The notes beneath the pieces are model-generated. The model searched no databases. It saw only the letters and a program-made list of their open reading frames with translations, and had not been told where the DNA came from. Below, piece after piece: positions 8,469 through 17,108 of a stretch of 64,000 bases of DNA (positions within the stretch are counted from its first letter, which is position 1; every line of letters begins with the position of its first letter). The DNA is taken from NCBI RefSeq assembly GCF_006716675.1, contig NZ_VFPM01000003.1:868001-932000 (forward strand), given 5' to 3'. The DNA is from Humibacillus xanthopallidus. Its GTDB lineage: Bacteria > Actinomycetota > Actinomycetes > Actinomycetales > Dermatophilaceae. Position numbers and translations under genes: made by a program.

Positions 8469-8984
8469 ATGAATGACGATCCGTCACGCCCACCTTCGGG
8501 CGTGTCCCGCCGGTCGGTCGCCAAGGGCATCGCCTGGTCCGTGCCGGCGGTCGCCGTCGCCTCGGCGGCGCCGGCCCTGGCAGCCTCGGGCGCCGCACCG
8601 GTGCCGACCTTCATCTCGGCCTGCAAGTACCCGGGCAACAGCTGCAGCACGCGCCCGAAGGGCTACTCGCTCTACTTCCAGATCGCGAACCCGACCTCGA
8701 AGACGATCTACGTCTACACGGTCAGCATCGCCAACCTCAGCGGCTCGGCGCTGTCGTTCCAGTTCTCCGTGCCACCGGTGCCCATCACCGTGCCGGCCAA
8801 TGGCAGCGTCTCGACGGAGTTCGTCGCCTCGTCGGGTAACAGTGCCCAGCAAGGGTTCTCGGCCGACATCACCATCACGTGGGGGCACAACCCGACGCCT
8901 CCCGACCCGGACAACCACCCGGCGATCACCACGCGGGTGAATGTGGTCGACACGCCGCCGAACTGCCCGCCCTGTCCCGACTGA
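8469..8984 (+). CDS. Tat-exported hypothetical protein
   Basis: 171 residues opening with a twin-arginine signal (SRRSVAKGIAWSVPAVAVASAAPALA, arginines about residues 14-15; predicted cleavage after ALA about residue 38). The mature part is small, Pro/Thr/Ser-rich and predicted beta-rich, with four Cys (CKYPGNSC, CPPC) that could form disulfides outside the cell. It resembles surface or envelope proteins of actinobacteria with Ig-like folds, but I cannot name a family. A GGGGG run 7 nt before ATG 8469 serves as ribosome site. The gene points against its neighbours and separates the McrC-like and McrB-like genes. Confidence 0.75.
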   Translation: MNDDPSRPPSGVSRRSVAKGIAWSVPAVAVASAAPALAASGAAPVPTFISACKYPGNSCSTRPKGYSLYFQIANPTSKTIYVYTVSIANLSGSALSFQFSVPPVPITVPANGSVSTEFVASSGNSAQQGFSADITITWGHNPTPPDPDNHPAITTRVNVVDTPPNCPPCPD

Positions 8985-9072
8985 CGGGGAGGGGCTTCGC
9001 CCACCGCCCAGTCGACCAGACGCCCAGGACGGGTGGGCCGGCAGGCCGCCCCCCTTCGGTGCCACCCTTACG

Positions 9073-9114
9073 GCGTGAGGCCTCCTGCGTGACGCCTCCT
9101 GTGTGACGCCTACG
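9073..9114. repeat. Three 14-bp tandem repeats
   Basis: Units at 9073-9086, 9087-9100 and 9101-9114 follow the pattern GCGTGACGCCTCCT with 1-3 changes. The last unit runs into the stop codon of the McrB-like gene (9110-9112). Confidence 0.6.
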
Positions 9115-11920
9115 GGCGAGCAAGGTCGATCTGGCCGTAACGGGATCGCACGTTCTCCCAACGGAACTGGGCGAGCTCATGCTCCCGCCCGTAGAGCTGG
9201 TCCTCGATGAACGGGTAGACGTTGTAGTCCCAGATGCGGCGCAACGTCGCCTCGTCGTCGTCGAGTCCGGGGCGCATGAAATACGAGTGCCCGATCTGCA
9301 GGTGCGGACCGCGCAGCGCGCGCCTCAGGTCCTCGTTCACCCGGTCGACGAGGTCGGCGACCCACACCGGTCCGTCGTGCGCCTCGAGCCACCGGCGCAG
9401 CAGGCCCTGCATCGGCCCGTCGTGGGGCATGAAGGGCACGAAGTCGAACCGTCGGCGCAGCGCCGCATCGACGAGCGCGATCGAGCGGTCGGCCGTGTTC
9501 ATCGTGCCGATGAAGTAGAGGTTCGGGGGCAGCTCGAAGCCCTCGTCGGGGCGGTAGGACGTCTTCACCGAGTGCGACCGGTACTCGAGCAGGAAGAGCA
9601 GCTCACCGAAGACCCGCGGGAGGTTCGCGCGGTTGATCTCGTCGATGATCATGATGTGCGGCGTCAGGGGGTCGGCCTCGGCCGCCTCGGCCAGCAGCGC
9701 GAGGGGACCCTTGCGCAGCTCGTAGACCATCTGGCCCTGGTGGTCGATCTGCGGGCGGAAGCCCTCGAAGAAGTCCTCGTAGCTGCTGCTCGGGTGGAAC
9801 TGGACGATGTCGCGCTTCGCCGGGTCCGGTTGGAGGGCCGAGGCGAACCTCTGTGCCAGGTAGGTCTTTCCGGTGCCGGGGGGCCCGTAGAAGATGACCT
9901 GCTTCTTCTCCTCGAGCAAGCCCTTGATCTCGCGGAGGAAGGACTCCTCGATGAGCAGGTCGGCCGCAGCGTCGCCGAGGGCGTCCTTGTCGGGCGTGAG
10001 CGCCTTGTCGGAGCGCCGCATGAGCCAGTGGGCGAGCTGCCCCTGGCCCCAGGGGTCGTCGGGCAGCAGCGGGTCGAGGGTCTGGCGCAGCAGGGCGTTC
10101 GTCTCGACGTGCATGCGGCCGCGCGACTTGCCCTCCGTCCAGCGGGCCGGGCCGCCGAGGCGCGCCAGCATCGCCACCTTGCCGGAGTCGCCGCCGAGCG
10201 AGAAGAGCGGCAGCCAGTGCTCGGGGTGGGCGATCGCGAAGAGCTTGAGCACGACCGTCTCACCGAAGCCCTGCACCGGCACGTCGTCGGTCGACAGAAC
10301 GCGGTTGATGCGCTCCTCGTCGCGCCCCTCACCCCAGAGCAGCTCGCGCACCGTGTTGCGCAGCTGCTCGATGCCGCTGGCGTCGAGCGCGTTGATGGAG
10401 CTGATGAGCACGGACTGGGCGCCGATGTCGCCGTAGCCTCGGGTCGAGACGATGCGCTTGAAGGTCGGCAGGTCGAAGTCCTCGAGACCCTCGCGCGAGA
10501 GGCACGCGGCGAAGACCCGGCGCTGCTCCTGGTGCCAGGCGTCGCGCTCGGTCGGATAGGGCCGCTCGGTGCGGAAGATCTCGACCTCGGCACCAAGATC
10601 GACCATCGAGGCGAGCTCGAGCGAGGGGTCGTCACCGCGCTGGCTCGAGCTCATGAAGCGCAGCAGGGGCGTCAGCGCGCGTGCCGTGGAGATGATGTCG
10701 TCGGCGAAATCAGCTCTGCCGAGGGCCTCCTCGTCCTTCCACCAGCGACCGACGAAGGTCTCGCCACTGGGGTACTCGCGCCCCGCCGGCTCGAGCCGGT
10801 CGGCGCGGCCGTCCTCGTGGACGCGGAAGAAGGTCAGTCCCCGCGGCAGGTGCTCCTGCACGAGGGCACCCACCTCGCGGTGCTGCTGCTCGCTCTCACC
10901 CTCCCAGCCACCGTGCAGCCCGAACGCCACCCCCGAGGGCGTCACCCAGAGCCGGAAGCCGGGAGCGCCCGCGCCGCCGACGAGGATCCACGCGGCATAC
11001 AGGTCGGAGCGGTAGGCGCTCTCCTCGCCCGCGTGCTGCTGCAGCGCGAGAGTGGGGGCCTCGAGGTACAGGCCGGTCTCGGTCGAGAGGCGCTCGATGA
11101 GGCTGTCGCTGATGTGGTCGGCCTCGCCGCGCAGCTGACGGGCGAGGTCGGCGGCGCGCTCCTCCTGCGCCGGCTTCGCGTAGCCGGAGGAAGGGCGGAA
11201 CTCCGACGCGAGCTCGGCCGCCTCGACACAGACGTCGAGCACCTTGGGGGCGATCCCGACGAAACCCTCGGTCTCCTTGAAGTGCCAGAGGATCCTGGCG
11301 GCATACCGCGGGTCGTCGGGGCGCAGGGCGTGGCAGAGGTCGGCGAAGGCGACGTAGCGCTCGGCGTGGCTGAGACCGCGCTCGAGCCAGCCGAGCCGCT
11401 GGAGCATGTGGGGGGCGTTCTCCCACATCAGCGGCCAGTGGCCGGCATCGTCGGTCGACCAGAAGAGGGAGAGCACGTATGCCGTGTGGCCGGGTGCCGG
11501 GGCACGCTGGCCGCGCGAGCCGCCCCGGGCGAGGAAGGCGTCGACCGACTGGAGCTTGTCGGCGGCGTCCTGGGGCGACGCCGGGGTCTGGAGAGTCGCC
11601 TTGAGCAGGTCGACGACCTCGGCGTACTCCTCCTCCGCCCGCCGCACGAGGGCCGCGAGCCAGGGGCTGCCGATGGTGCCGAAGCCGACATAGGGCCCGT
11701 CCTTGCGCGCCCAGTGGTTCATCGCCTCCTTGAAGGCGAGCAGGTCGCTGCTCGCGACGAGGTCGGCGAGGATCTCGCGCAGCTCGCCGTTGCGGGCGGC
11801 GCGCTCGGAGTCGAGCTCAGCGAAGAGGGCCTGGGCGTCCTTGTCCGACTCTGCTGCACGCTCGATGAGCGCATACTTCGCACGCCAACGCTTGACGTCG
11901 ACGCTGTCGCTGCGGGTCAT
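9110..11920 (-). CDS. McrB-like AAA+ NTPase
   Basis: 936 residues. The C-terminal third is a McrB-type AAA+ motor: Walker A GPPGTGKTYLA (about residues 676-686), Walker B IMIIDEINRANLPRVFGE (about 755) and the diagnostic MNTADRSI (about 808), which in Escherichia coli McrB contributes to GTP specificity. The first 650 residues are helical and unlike the short DNA-binding domain of E. coli McrB. They probably hold the target-recognition module, and a LFAIAHPEHWLPLFSL segment recalls other large restriction ATPases. ATG 11920 follows AGGGAG. A GTG at 11935 is the alternative. It presumably works with the McrC-like nuclease at 7080-8342, with the Tat-substrate gene between them on the other strand. 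Confidence 0.85.
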   Translation of the reverse strand: MTRSDSVDVKRWRAKYALIERAAESDKDAQALFAELDSERAARNGELREILADLVASSDLLAFKEAMNHWARKDGPYVGFGTIGSPWLAALVRRAEEEYAEVVDLLKATLQTPASPQDAADKLQSVDAFLARGGSRGQRAPAPGHTAYVLSLFWSTDDAGHWPLMWENAPHMLQRLGWLERGLSHAERYVAFADLCHALRPDDPRYAARILWHFKETEGFVGIAPKVLDVCVEAAELASEFRPSSGYAKPAQEERAADLARQLRGEADHISDSLIERLSTETGLYLEAPTLALQQHAGEESAYRSDLYAAWILVGGAGAPGFRLWVTPSGVAFGLHGGWEGESEQQHREVGALVQEHLPRGLTFFRVHEDGRADRLEPAGREYPSGETFVGRWWKDEEALGRADFADDIISTARALTPLLRFMSSSQRGDDPSLELASMVDLGAEVEIFRTERPYPTERDAWHQEQRRVFAACLSREGLEDFDLPTFKRIVSTRGYGDIGAQSVLISSINALDASGIEQLRNTVRELLWGEGRDEERINRVLSTDDVPVQGFGETVVLKLFAIAHPEHWLPLFSLGGDSGKVAMLARLGGPARWTEGKSRGRMHVETNALLRQTLDPLLPDDPWGQGQLAHWLMRRSDKALTPDKDALGDAAADLLIEESFLREIKGLLEEKKQVIFYGPPGTGKTYLAQRFASALQPDPAKRDIVQFHPSSSYEDFFEGFRPQIDHQGQMVYELRKGPLALLAEAAEADPLTPHIMIIDEINRANLPRVFGELLFLLEYRSHSVKTSYRPDEGFELPPNLYFIGTMNTADRSIALVDAALRRRFDFVPFMPHDGPMQGLLRRWLEAHDGPVWVADLVDRVNEDLRRALRGPHLQIGHSYFMRPGLDDDEATLRRIWDYNVYPFIEDQLYGREHELAQFRWENVRSRYGQIDLARP

Positions 11921-12238
11921 GGGGCTCCCTTGCACACGCCACTGTCTCGGGCGTTCTCAGTTGCTGCGCGTGTGGAGGCCGCGCAGGACCGGCCCAAAGG
12001 TTACCTGCCAGTCGTCCATGCTCCGAACTCGGGCGTTGGGGCGCTGCGTGGCTGTGGACGGGTTCCGGGGCGGGTCTGAGCCTGTGGACAGCGGCGGAGG
12101 CTCGGGGTGCGACTGCGTCAAGATCATGAGACCGTGCGGAACGAATCGGGACGCACCATCACCGAAGCACCAACACGCAGGCCAGCACCGACACCGAGTC
12201 ATGCCGAACGGCTCAGAGATCTGCACGAGGGGATGCCG
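11921..12238. other. 318-bp divergent intergenic region
   Basis: It separates the McrB-like gene (minus) from the DUF6318 lipoprotein gene (plus). It should hold both promoters, but I see no hexamer pair convincing enough to call, no hairpin and no RNA gene. Confidence 0.5.
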
Positions 12239-12865
12239 ATGACCTCCGCCGACCGTGGTTTCGTCCCGAAGGGGCGAGCACGACGAGTCCTCCCGTATGT
12301 CGCCAGCGTCGTAGCGCTGCTCGTGGCCGCCGGGTGCACGTCCGGGTCGGCTCAAAGCCCGCCCACGAGCGCGGCGCTCACGACGACGTCGACCAGCGCC
12401 ACGACGACACCGACGACAGCGACGCCCACCCCGTCGGTGGATCCGGTCATCGCCAAGATCCCCGCCGCCGCCCGCCCCGAGACGATCGAGGGCGCCGCTG
12501 CCTTCTCCAAGTTCTACTTCGACACGCTCAATGAAGCGTTCCGCAAGGCAGATCCATCGGTGTTGAAAGGGCTCTCAAGTCCTTCCTGCGCGATGTGCAA
12601 CTCTCTGGCCGAGGGCGTGTCGGAAGTGCGCGCGGCCGGAAACCATTACGGAGGCGATCTGGCGCAGATCAACTATGCGACTGCGAGCGAATTCACCCCG
12701 TCCTCACGAAAAGTACTGGTAAGTCTTGATCAATTGAGTGTGCCGATCGTCAACTCCGCAGGCAAGACCGTTGACAAGACCCGGGCAGCAAGCTTGTCCT
12801 TCGTCGCCACATTGACGTTCGACAAGCGTTGGATCGTCGCCCGCCTTCAGAAAGCAACATCGTGA
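12239..12865 (+). CDS. DUF6318-type lipoprotein
   Basis: 208 residues. The N-terminus has basic residues, a hydrophobic stretch and a lipobox (LLVAAGC, Cys about residue 33), then a Thr/Ser/Pro linker with repeated TTTST-like segments. The conserved domain (GAAAFSKFYFDTLNEAFRKADPSVLKGLSSPSCAMC) matches the DUF6318 pattern: a helix, then a Cys-x-x-Cys pair. Such proteins sit on the outer face of the membrane and have no known function. ATG 12239 is preceded by AGGGG at 12228-12232 with 6 nt between. The 3' half uses many A/T-ending codons unusual for this window. Its TGA overlaps the next start (GTGA), so translation is probably coupled. Confidence 0.75.
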   Translation: MTSADRGFVPKGRARRVLPYVASVVALLVAAGCTSGSAQSPPTSAALTTTSTSATTTPTTATPTPSVDPVIAKIPAAARPETIEGAAAFSKFYFDTLNEAFRKADPSVLKGLSSPSCAMCNSLAEGVSEVRAAGNHYGGDLAQINYATASEFTPSSRKVLVSLDQLSVPIVNSAGKTVDKTRAASLSFVATLTFDKRWIVARLQKATS

Positions 12866-13773
12866 CATTGCGTCGGCGATGGACACCTGCCATTGGCATG
12901 AGCCTCGCTGTGTTGAGTCTTGGGGTCCCGGTCGCGCGGGCCAGCGGAGGCTGCACGCAACTTGACGTCTGTGAGACGGACCAGGTGGTGGTCACTGCCG
13001 GCCTGCTCAGTCGTAGCGAAGTGCTCGCCTTAGAGAAATTCCCGGCGGACTCCGGGGGTGCGCTCGTTGACGAAAGGTCGCCAGACGCGCCGAGGTATGA
13101 GTACCGGTCTCTGAATGACTGCGCACCGGCCCGTCCGGACACACCGACGGAGCAGGTGTCGTGCGCGCATGCGTTGAGAGACTGCCCGGAAGGTGAAGTG
13201 GGCCCGCTTCTGCGCATCTGGCGCAGGACGTTGGAGGGAGACGCGGTCACGGAACCGTGGAGCATCCGTGGTCTGACCTGTGCGGCTGATGTGGCTCCGG
13301 GGGCGCGGCCGACGTTGTCGATGGCTGACATCAAGGCCCAGTTCATGCGCACGCCGTGGGCGAAGCCGCAGATCTCGAGCCAGCCGGCGGGCAACACGAC
13401 TCTCGTCAACCTCACGACGTTCTACAAGGTGAGCTGGGCTCCCGCCGGCTTTGCGCCCGGAGAGGTCGACCGGTCCGTTCTCCGGGGCATCCCGGTCCGC
13501 ATCCGACCGAAGCTCATCGGCTTCACCTACGTCTTCGGCGACGGCACGAGCTATGGACCCACCCCCTCGACCGGGGGCGTCTATCCCGACGGCGACGTCA
13601 AGCACGTCTACCGGGCCAAGGGCGAGTTCCCGGTCCGCGTCGACACGACGTTCGGCGCCGACTTCAGCCTCGACGGGGCGGCCTGGGACGAGATCCCGTC
13701 GACCGTGACCGTGCCCGGGCCAGCGACAACGGTCACGGTGCGAGAAGCCAAGGGCGTGCTCGTCAGCCGTTGA
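12862..13773 (+). CDS. Secreted PKD-like protein coupled to the DUF6318 lipoprotein
   Basis: 303 residues from GTG 12862, which overlaps the previous stop by 4 bases. A signal peptide (MSLAVLSLGVPVARA region) is followed by a Cys-rich N-terminal part and a C-terminal PKD-like beta domain (FTYVFGDGTSYGPTPSTGG...HVYRAKGEFPV), with the GDG and HxY features of PKD folds. Pairing with an exported DUF6318 lipoprotein suggests a joint envelope role. That is inference. Codon use is A/T-rich over roughly the first 250 bases. The stop codon lies inside a strong hairpin. Confidence 0.72.
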   Translation: MTLRRRWTPAIGMSLAVLSLGVPVARASGGCTQLDVCETDQVVVTAGLLSRSEVLALEKFPADSGGALVDERSPDAPRYEYRSLNDCAPARPDTPTEQVSCAHALRDCPEGEVGPLLRIWRRTLEGDAVTEPWSIRGLTCAADVAPGARPTLSMADIKAQFMRTPWAKPQISSQPAGNTTLVNLTTFYKVSWAPAGFAPGEVDRSVLRGIPVRIRPKLIGFTYVFGDGTSYGPTPSTGGVYPDGDVKHVYRAKGEFPVRVDTTFGADFSLDGAAWDEIPSTVTVPGPATTVTVREAKGVLVSR

Positions 13774-13782
13774 CGAGCACGC
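13754..13782 (+). terminator. Terminator overlapping the stop codon
   Basis: A perfect 12-bp stem with a GCCGT loop. The stop TGA (13771-13773) forms the first bases of the right arm, so the last codons lie within the hairpin. Confidence 0.65.
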
Positions 13783-13795
13783 AGCCTCCGCGCGG

Positions 13796-13990
13796 CTAGG
13801 ACTCCTCCGGCCCGTCGGCGACGAGGGCGTCCTCGTCCTGGGCGTTCCGGTCCCACCGGGACGACGGGGCATCGTCGGGCACCACACGCGTCGCCTCGCC
13901 GCCGAAGCCCTCCGTCAAGCCCTCGCCGTTGCCGGCGTCCGGGTTCGAGCCCATTCCCGAGTCCGCCACGTCATCCCGTTTCGCGACCAT
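13796..13990 (-). CDS. Small acidic hypothetical protein
   Basis: 64 residues, acidic and Gly/Asp/Asn-rich, with no membrane segment and no recognisable domain. ATG 13990 has a strong GGGAGG 5 nt upstream. It is not coupled to the upstream minus-strand gene, because a strong hairpin (14040-14073) lies between. It may be a disordered stress-associated peptide, but I cannot assign a role. Confidence 0.5.
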   Translation of the reverse strand: MVAKRDDVADSGMGSNPDAGNGEGLTEGFGGEATRVVPDDAPSSRWDRNAQDEDALVADGPEES

Positions 13991-14039
13991 GAGTGCCTCC
14001 CGTGTCCTCATCGACGCCGACCGGCGCCAGATCCAGCGA

Positions 14040-14073
14040 CGCTACCCCCGCCGCTCCAGCGGCGGGGGTAGCG
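14040..14073 (-). terminator. Terminator of the hypothetical gene at 14126-14557
   Basis: A perfect stem of about 15-16 bp (GCTACCCCC...GGGGGTAGC) with a very short loop, located 53 bases past the stop of the minus-strand gene. Confidence 0.7.
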
Positions 14074-14125
14074 CGGGGTGGGACAGACGGGAGCCACCCG
14101 GTGACACGTTCAGCCCTTGCCAGCC

Positions 14126-14557
14126 TCAGGCTGCGACCGAACCATCGGCCGGGAAGGCCGTCACGCCGGTGGGAGCCGCGATGGCCACCCCGAGCAGCCG
14201 CACCCCAGCAACGCTGCACGCGCCCTCGAAGGCGGCCCGCAGGTCGCGGTCACGCGGCGTGGGCTCCGGACGCCCAGGCCGCGCGATGGCCATGACGACG
14301 TCGTGCACCCCCTCACCGGCAGCCTCGGTGAACAGGCGCGTCAGGCCGCTCTGCACGCGCACCACGTCGACCGTGTGCGGCTCGTCGGGCAGGCAGATCG
14401 GCTGCATGAGCCGGCCCCCCTCGTGGCACAGCAGGACGTATGTCGACCCCTCGCACCGGGCCTGGTCGGTGACGATGAGGTCGATGACGCCCTCGAAGAC
14501 GTCGGGGTCGGTGATCGGTCGCTGGGCCCAGTCGGCGGGCAGGTCCTCGAAGCTCAT
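14126..14557 (-). CDS. Hypothetical protein, paralogue of 30751-31179
   Basis: About 143 residues starting MSFEDLPADW. An upstream ATG at 14569 (MLKDM) is equally possible, since no clear Shine-Dalgarno decides. The pattern (IDLIVTDQARCEG, VLLCHEGGRLMQPICLPDEP, VMAIARPGRPEPTPRDRD, GVRLLGVAIAAPTGVTAFP) repeats in the second copy at 30.8 kb as IDLIIGDEARADG, GLMVCDEQHRGIVPIVLSDVP, LVGRGRPGGGVPTDTDR and GVRLLGFHVATRDGVTALP. The predicted fold is alternating alpha/beta, about 140 residues. I do not recognise a known family or active site. Confidence 0.65.
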   Translation of the reverse strand: MSFEDLPADWAQRPITDPDVFEGVIDLIVTDQARCEGSTYVLLCHEGGRLMQPICLPDEPHTVDVVRVQSGLTRLFTEAAGEGVHDVVMAIARPGRPEPTPRDRDLRAAFEGACSVAGVRLLGVAIAAPTGVTAFPADGSVAA

Positions 14558-14658
14558 GTCCTTGAGCATGCCGGGAGCCGGTGACAGTCGGTCGAAGATA
14601 TCCACACGGTTATCGTGAGGACAGCCTGCCGTCGGCACGCTGTGGAAGGAGGCCCCTC

Positions 14659-16098
14659 GTGACGACCCCGAGCCGCCCAGCCGCCCTGTGCGCGACCGAG
14701 CTGCTGGCGGCATACGCCGAGCGGAGGCTCTCTCCCGTCGAGGTGCTCCTCGACGTGGCCGACGTCGTCGGCGAGCGCGAGCCGGGCCTCAACGCCCTGT
14801 GGGTCAACGACCTCGAGACGCGCCGCGAGGAGCTGCTCGAAGCAGCCAGGGCGAGCGAGCGTCGCTGGGCCGCGGGCGGGCCCAGCGGAGCGCTCGACGG
14901 CATCCCCGTCACCGTCAAGGAAAATCTCGCCCGGGCAGGTGTCCCCATGCCCGCGGGCAACGCCGGCACGACACCGTCGGTGCCCACCCGCAGCTCACCC
15001 GTGGTCGAGGCGATCGAGGACGCCGGCGGCATCATCATCGGCTCGACGGTCATGCCCGACTGAGGGATGCTCAGCTCCGGCGTCTCCAGCCTGCACGGCT
15101 GCACCCGCTCCCCCTGGGACGAGCGGCTGACCACCGGTGGATCCTCTTCCGGCGCAGGCGCGGCGGCCGCCTCGGGCTACGGCCCACTCCACGTCGGCAC
15201 CGACATCGGTGGCTCGGTCCGCCTCCCCGGCACCTGGCTGGGGCTCACCACCCTCAAGCCCAGCGCCGGGCGCGTGCCGCTCGACACGCCCTACCTCGGC
15301 AGGGTGGCCGGACCCATGACCCGCACGGCCGCCGACGCCGCCCTGCTCCTGTCCGTCATCAGCCGGCCGGACCCCCGCGACTGGACCGCCCTACCACCGG
15401 GCCTGCCCCTGCCCGAACCCTTCGTCCTGGGCAGCCCCCGCCTGCAGACCGCCCGCATCGGCCTGCTCCTCGACGCCGGGTGCGGCACAGCGGTCGACCC
15501 GGAGGTGCGGGCCGTCGTCGAGACCGCAGCATCCGTGTTCGCCGCCGCCGGCGCCGAAGTTGTGCCCGTCGAGCCGTTCATGACGCCCGAGTGGCTCACC
15601 CGGCTCGACGAGTTCTGGCGGGTCCGCTCACTCGTCGAGCTCGAAGCCCTCAGCGCAGAGGCCCAGGATCGCGTGCTGCCCTTCGTCCGGCGGTGGGCCG
15701 AGACCGCCCGAGACGTCGACGGCCGGCAGCTGATGCGCGACTACGCCGCGACCATGGCCATCCAGCAGGCCACGGTCGCGGCGACCGAGCCCTTCGACCT
15801 CGTCCTCTCCCCCGTGGCACCGATGGCGGCCTTTCCCGCGGAATGGCCCATGCCATGGGGAGACGGCGACGAGGCGATGCCCCATATCGGCTTCACCGCG
15901 CCGTTCAACCTCTCGGGCCAGCCGGCCGGCACGGTCAACGCGGGCTTCACGGCGGACGGTCGCACCGTCGGGCTCCAGGTCTCCGGTCGCCGGTTCGACG
16001 ACGTCGGCGTGCTCGAGGCACTGCACTGGTTCGAGCAGCACGGACCGGCAGCCGCGCGGCCGGCATGGCCGATCCCACCCGGGCGCGGTCAGCCCTGA
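14659..16098 (+). pseudogene. Amidase-signature enzyme gene interrupted by an in-frame TGA
   Basis: A 480-codon amidase-signature gene. Catalytic residues of the Ser-cisSer-Lys triad are all present: Lys in GIPVTVKENLA (about residue 87), GGSSSG (about 161) and DIGGSVR (about 185). The frame runs unbroken except for TGA at 15061-15063, between VMPD and GMLSSGVSSLHG. Relatives carry an aromatic residue (F, Y or W) here, and a TGG-to-TGA change would explain it. GTG 14659 is preceded by GGAAGGAGG. Restart at ATG 15067 would lack the catalytic lysine. Three readings remain: true inactivation, a sequencing error, or read-through. Amidases hydrolyse amide bonds of small molecules. The substrate cannot be told. 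Confidence 0.85.
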
Positions 16099-16469
16099 GG
16101 CACGCCTCGGTGGCAGACAGCCTCGACGTTGTTGCCGTCGGGGTCGCGCACGAAGGCGCCGAAATAGCCGGGGTGGTACTCCGGCCACAGGCGCGGCTCG
16201 TGCAGGGACTCGGCGCCCGCCCCCACGGCCGCCTCGTGGAACGCTCGGACCGCATCGACGCTCTCGGCCGAGAACGCGCAGTGCATCTCGCGGTTCGGCT
16301 CCTCGCCGCTCCACGACGAGATCCAGAACTCCGGGTGGCCCTCACTGCCGTAGCCGATGGCGACGCCCACGTCCATCTGCCGTGAGTAGCCCAGCACCCC
16401 GAGCACCGCGTCGTAGAACCTGGCGCTGGCCTCGAGGTCCGAGCAGTTGATGCCGAAATGATCGATCAT
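16089..16469 (-). CDS. VOC family protein (glyoxalase-like)
   Basis: 126 residues: a single VOC module starting MIDHFGINCSDLEASARFYDAVLGVLGY and ending with the conserved DPDGNNVEAVCH strand. ATG 16469 is read from a leaderless mRNA: TACGGT at 16476-16481 lies 6 nt upstream. The 3' end overlaps the amidase stop by 10 bases. A longer ORF to 16793 is rejected, because its N-terminal part is unlike the family and would remove the promoter. The ligand is unknown. Confidence 0.85.
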   Translation of the reverse strand: MIDHFGINCSDLEASARFYDAVLGVLGYSRQMDVGVAIGYGSEGHPEFWISSWSGEEPNREMHCAFSAESVDAVRAFHEAAVGAGAESLHEPRLWPEYHPGYFGAFVRDPDGNNVEAVCHRGVPQG

Positions 16470-16614
16470 GACCGCACCGTAGCCCCGCCCACCGACACTC
16501 CGGGTCTGACGGAGATCACCCTCACGAGGCATTGTGCTCGGGGCCATCCTTTGATCGACTGTGGGTGGTGGGTCCGGCCCATCCGGGGCCGGTCCGAGCG
16601 AACCGGAGGTGCCC

Positions 16615-17046
16615 ATGAGCAGTTCAACGCAGTCGGTCCCCGAGCAGGCAGAGGACGCCGAGCTCGAGGGGTCGCCCGCAGGCGTGCACGCCACCACGAC
16701 CGTCGCCAAGCCCGTCGACGAGGTGTGGCAGCACCTCATCAGCGCGCGAGGCACCGAGGCCCTCCTCGGCCCCGGCGTGACGCTCGGCAGCAAGGGCGAG
16801 TCGTGGCACAGCGCAGACGGCCCTCACGGCGTCGTGCGCAGCTTCCACCCGCTGGAGCAGATCCGCGTGTCCTGGCACCCGCACGAGGACGGCCCCCTCA
16901 GCATCGTCGACCTCCAGCTCAAGGGCGACGGCGACAGCACCCGCCTCGACCTCTACCACGAGGGTGAGGGCATCGCCGACGACGGCGCGGGCGACAAGCG
17001 ACGCTGGGACGACGCCCTGGGCCGGTTCGTCTCGACGCTCCCCTGA
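16615..17046 (+). CDS. SRPBCC/AHSA1-like ligand-binding protein
   Basis: 143 residues with the START-like fold pattern: THATTTVAKPVDEVWQHLI at the N-terminal strand-helix, GPGVTLGSKGES, and a C-terminal helix (DDGAGDKRRWDDALGRFVSTL). Such proteins bind hydrophobic ligands or act with Hsp90-type chaperones. The specific role is unknown. ATG 16615 has GGAGG with a 5-nt spacer. The gene is divergent from the VOC gene. An upstream start at 16561 would add an unconserved tail. Confidence 0.75.
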   Translation: MSSSTQSVPEQAEDAELEGSPAGVHATTTVAKPVDEVWQHLISARGTEALLGPGVTLGSKGESWHSADGPHGVVRSFHPLEQIRVSWHPHEDGPLSIVDLQLKGDGDSTRLDLYHEGEGIADDGAGDKRRWDDALGRFVSTLP

Positions 17047-17108
17047 CCCCCGCACACGCGGGGCGCGCCGCTCGCGGTCCAGAGCCCCGATCGGGTACGT
17101 CTCCCGAC

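Noticed and set aside
9179..12079. 966-residue open frame opposite the McrB-like gene
   Set aside because: It lies antisense to a protein with clear Walker and MNTADRS motifs. Long antisense frames are expected at this GC content. No domain is visible.
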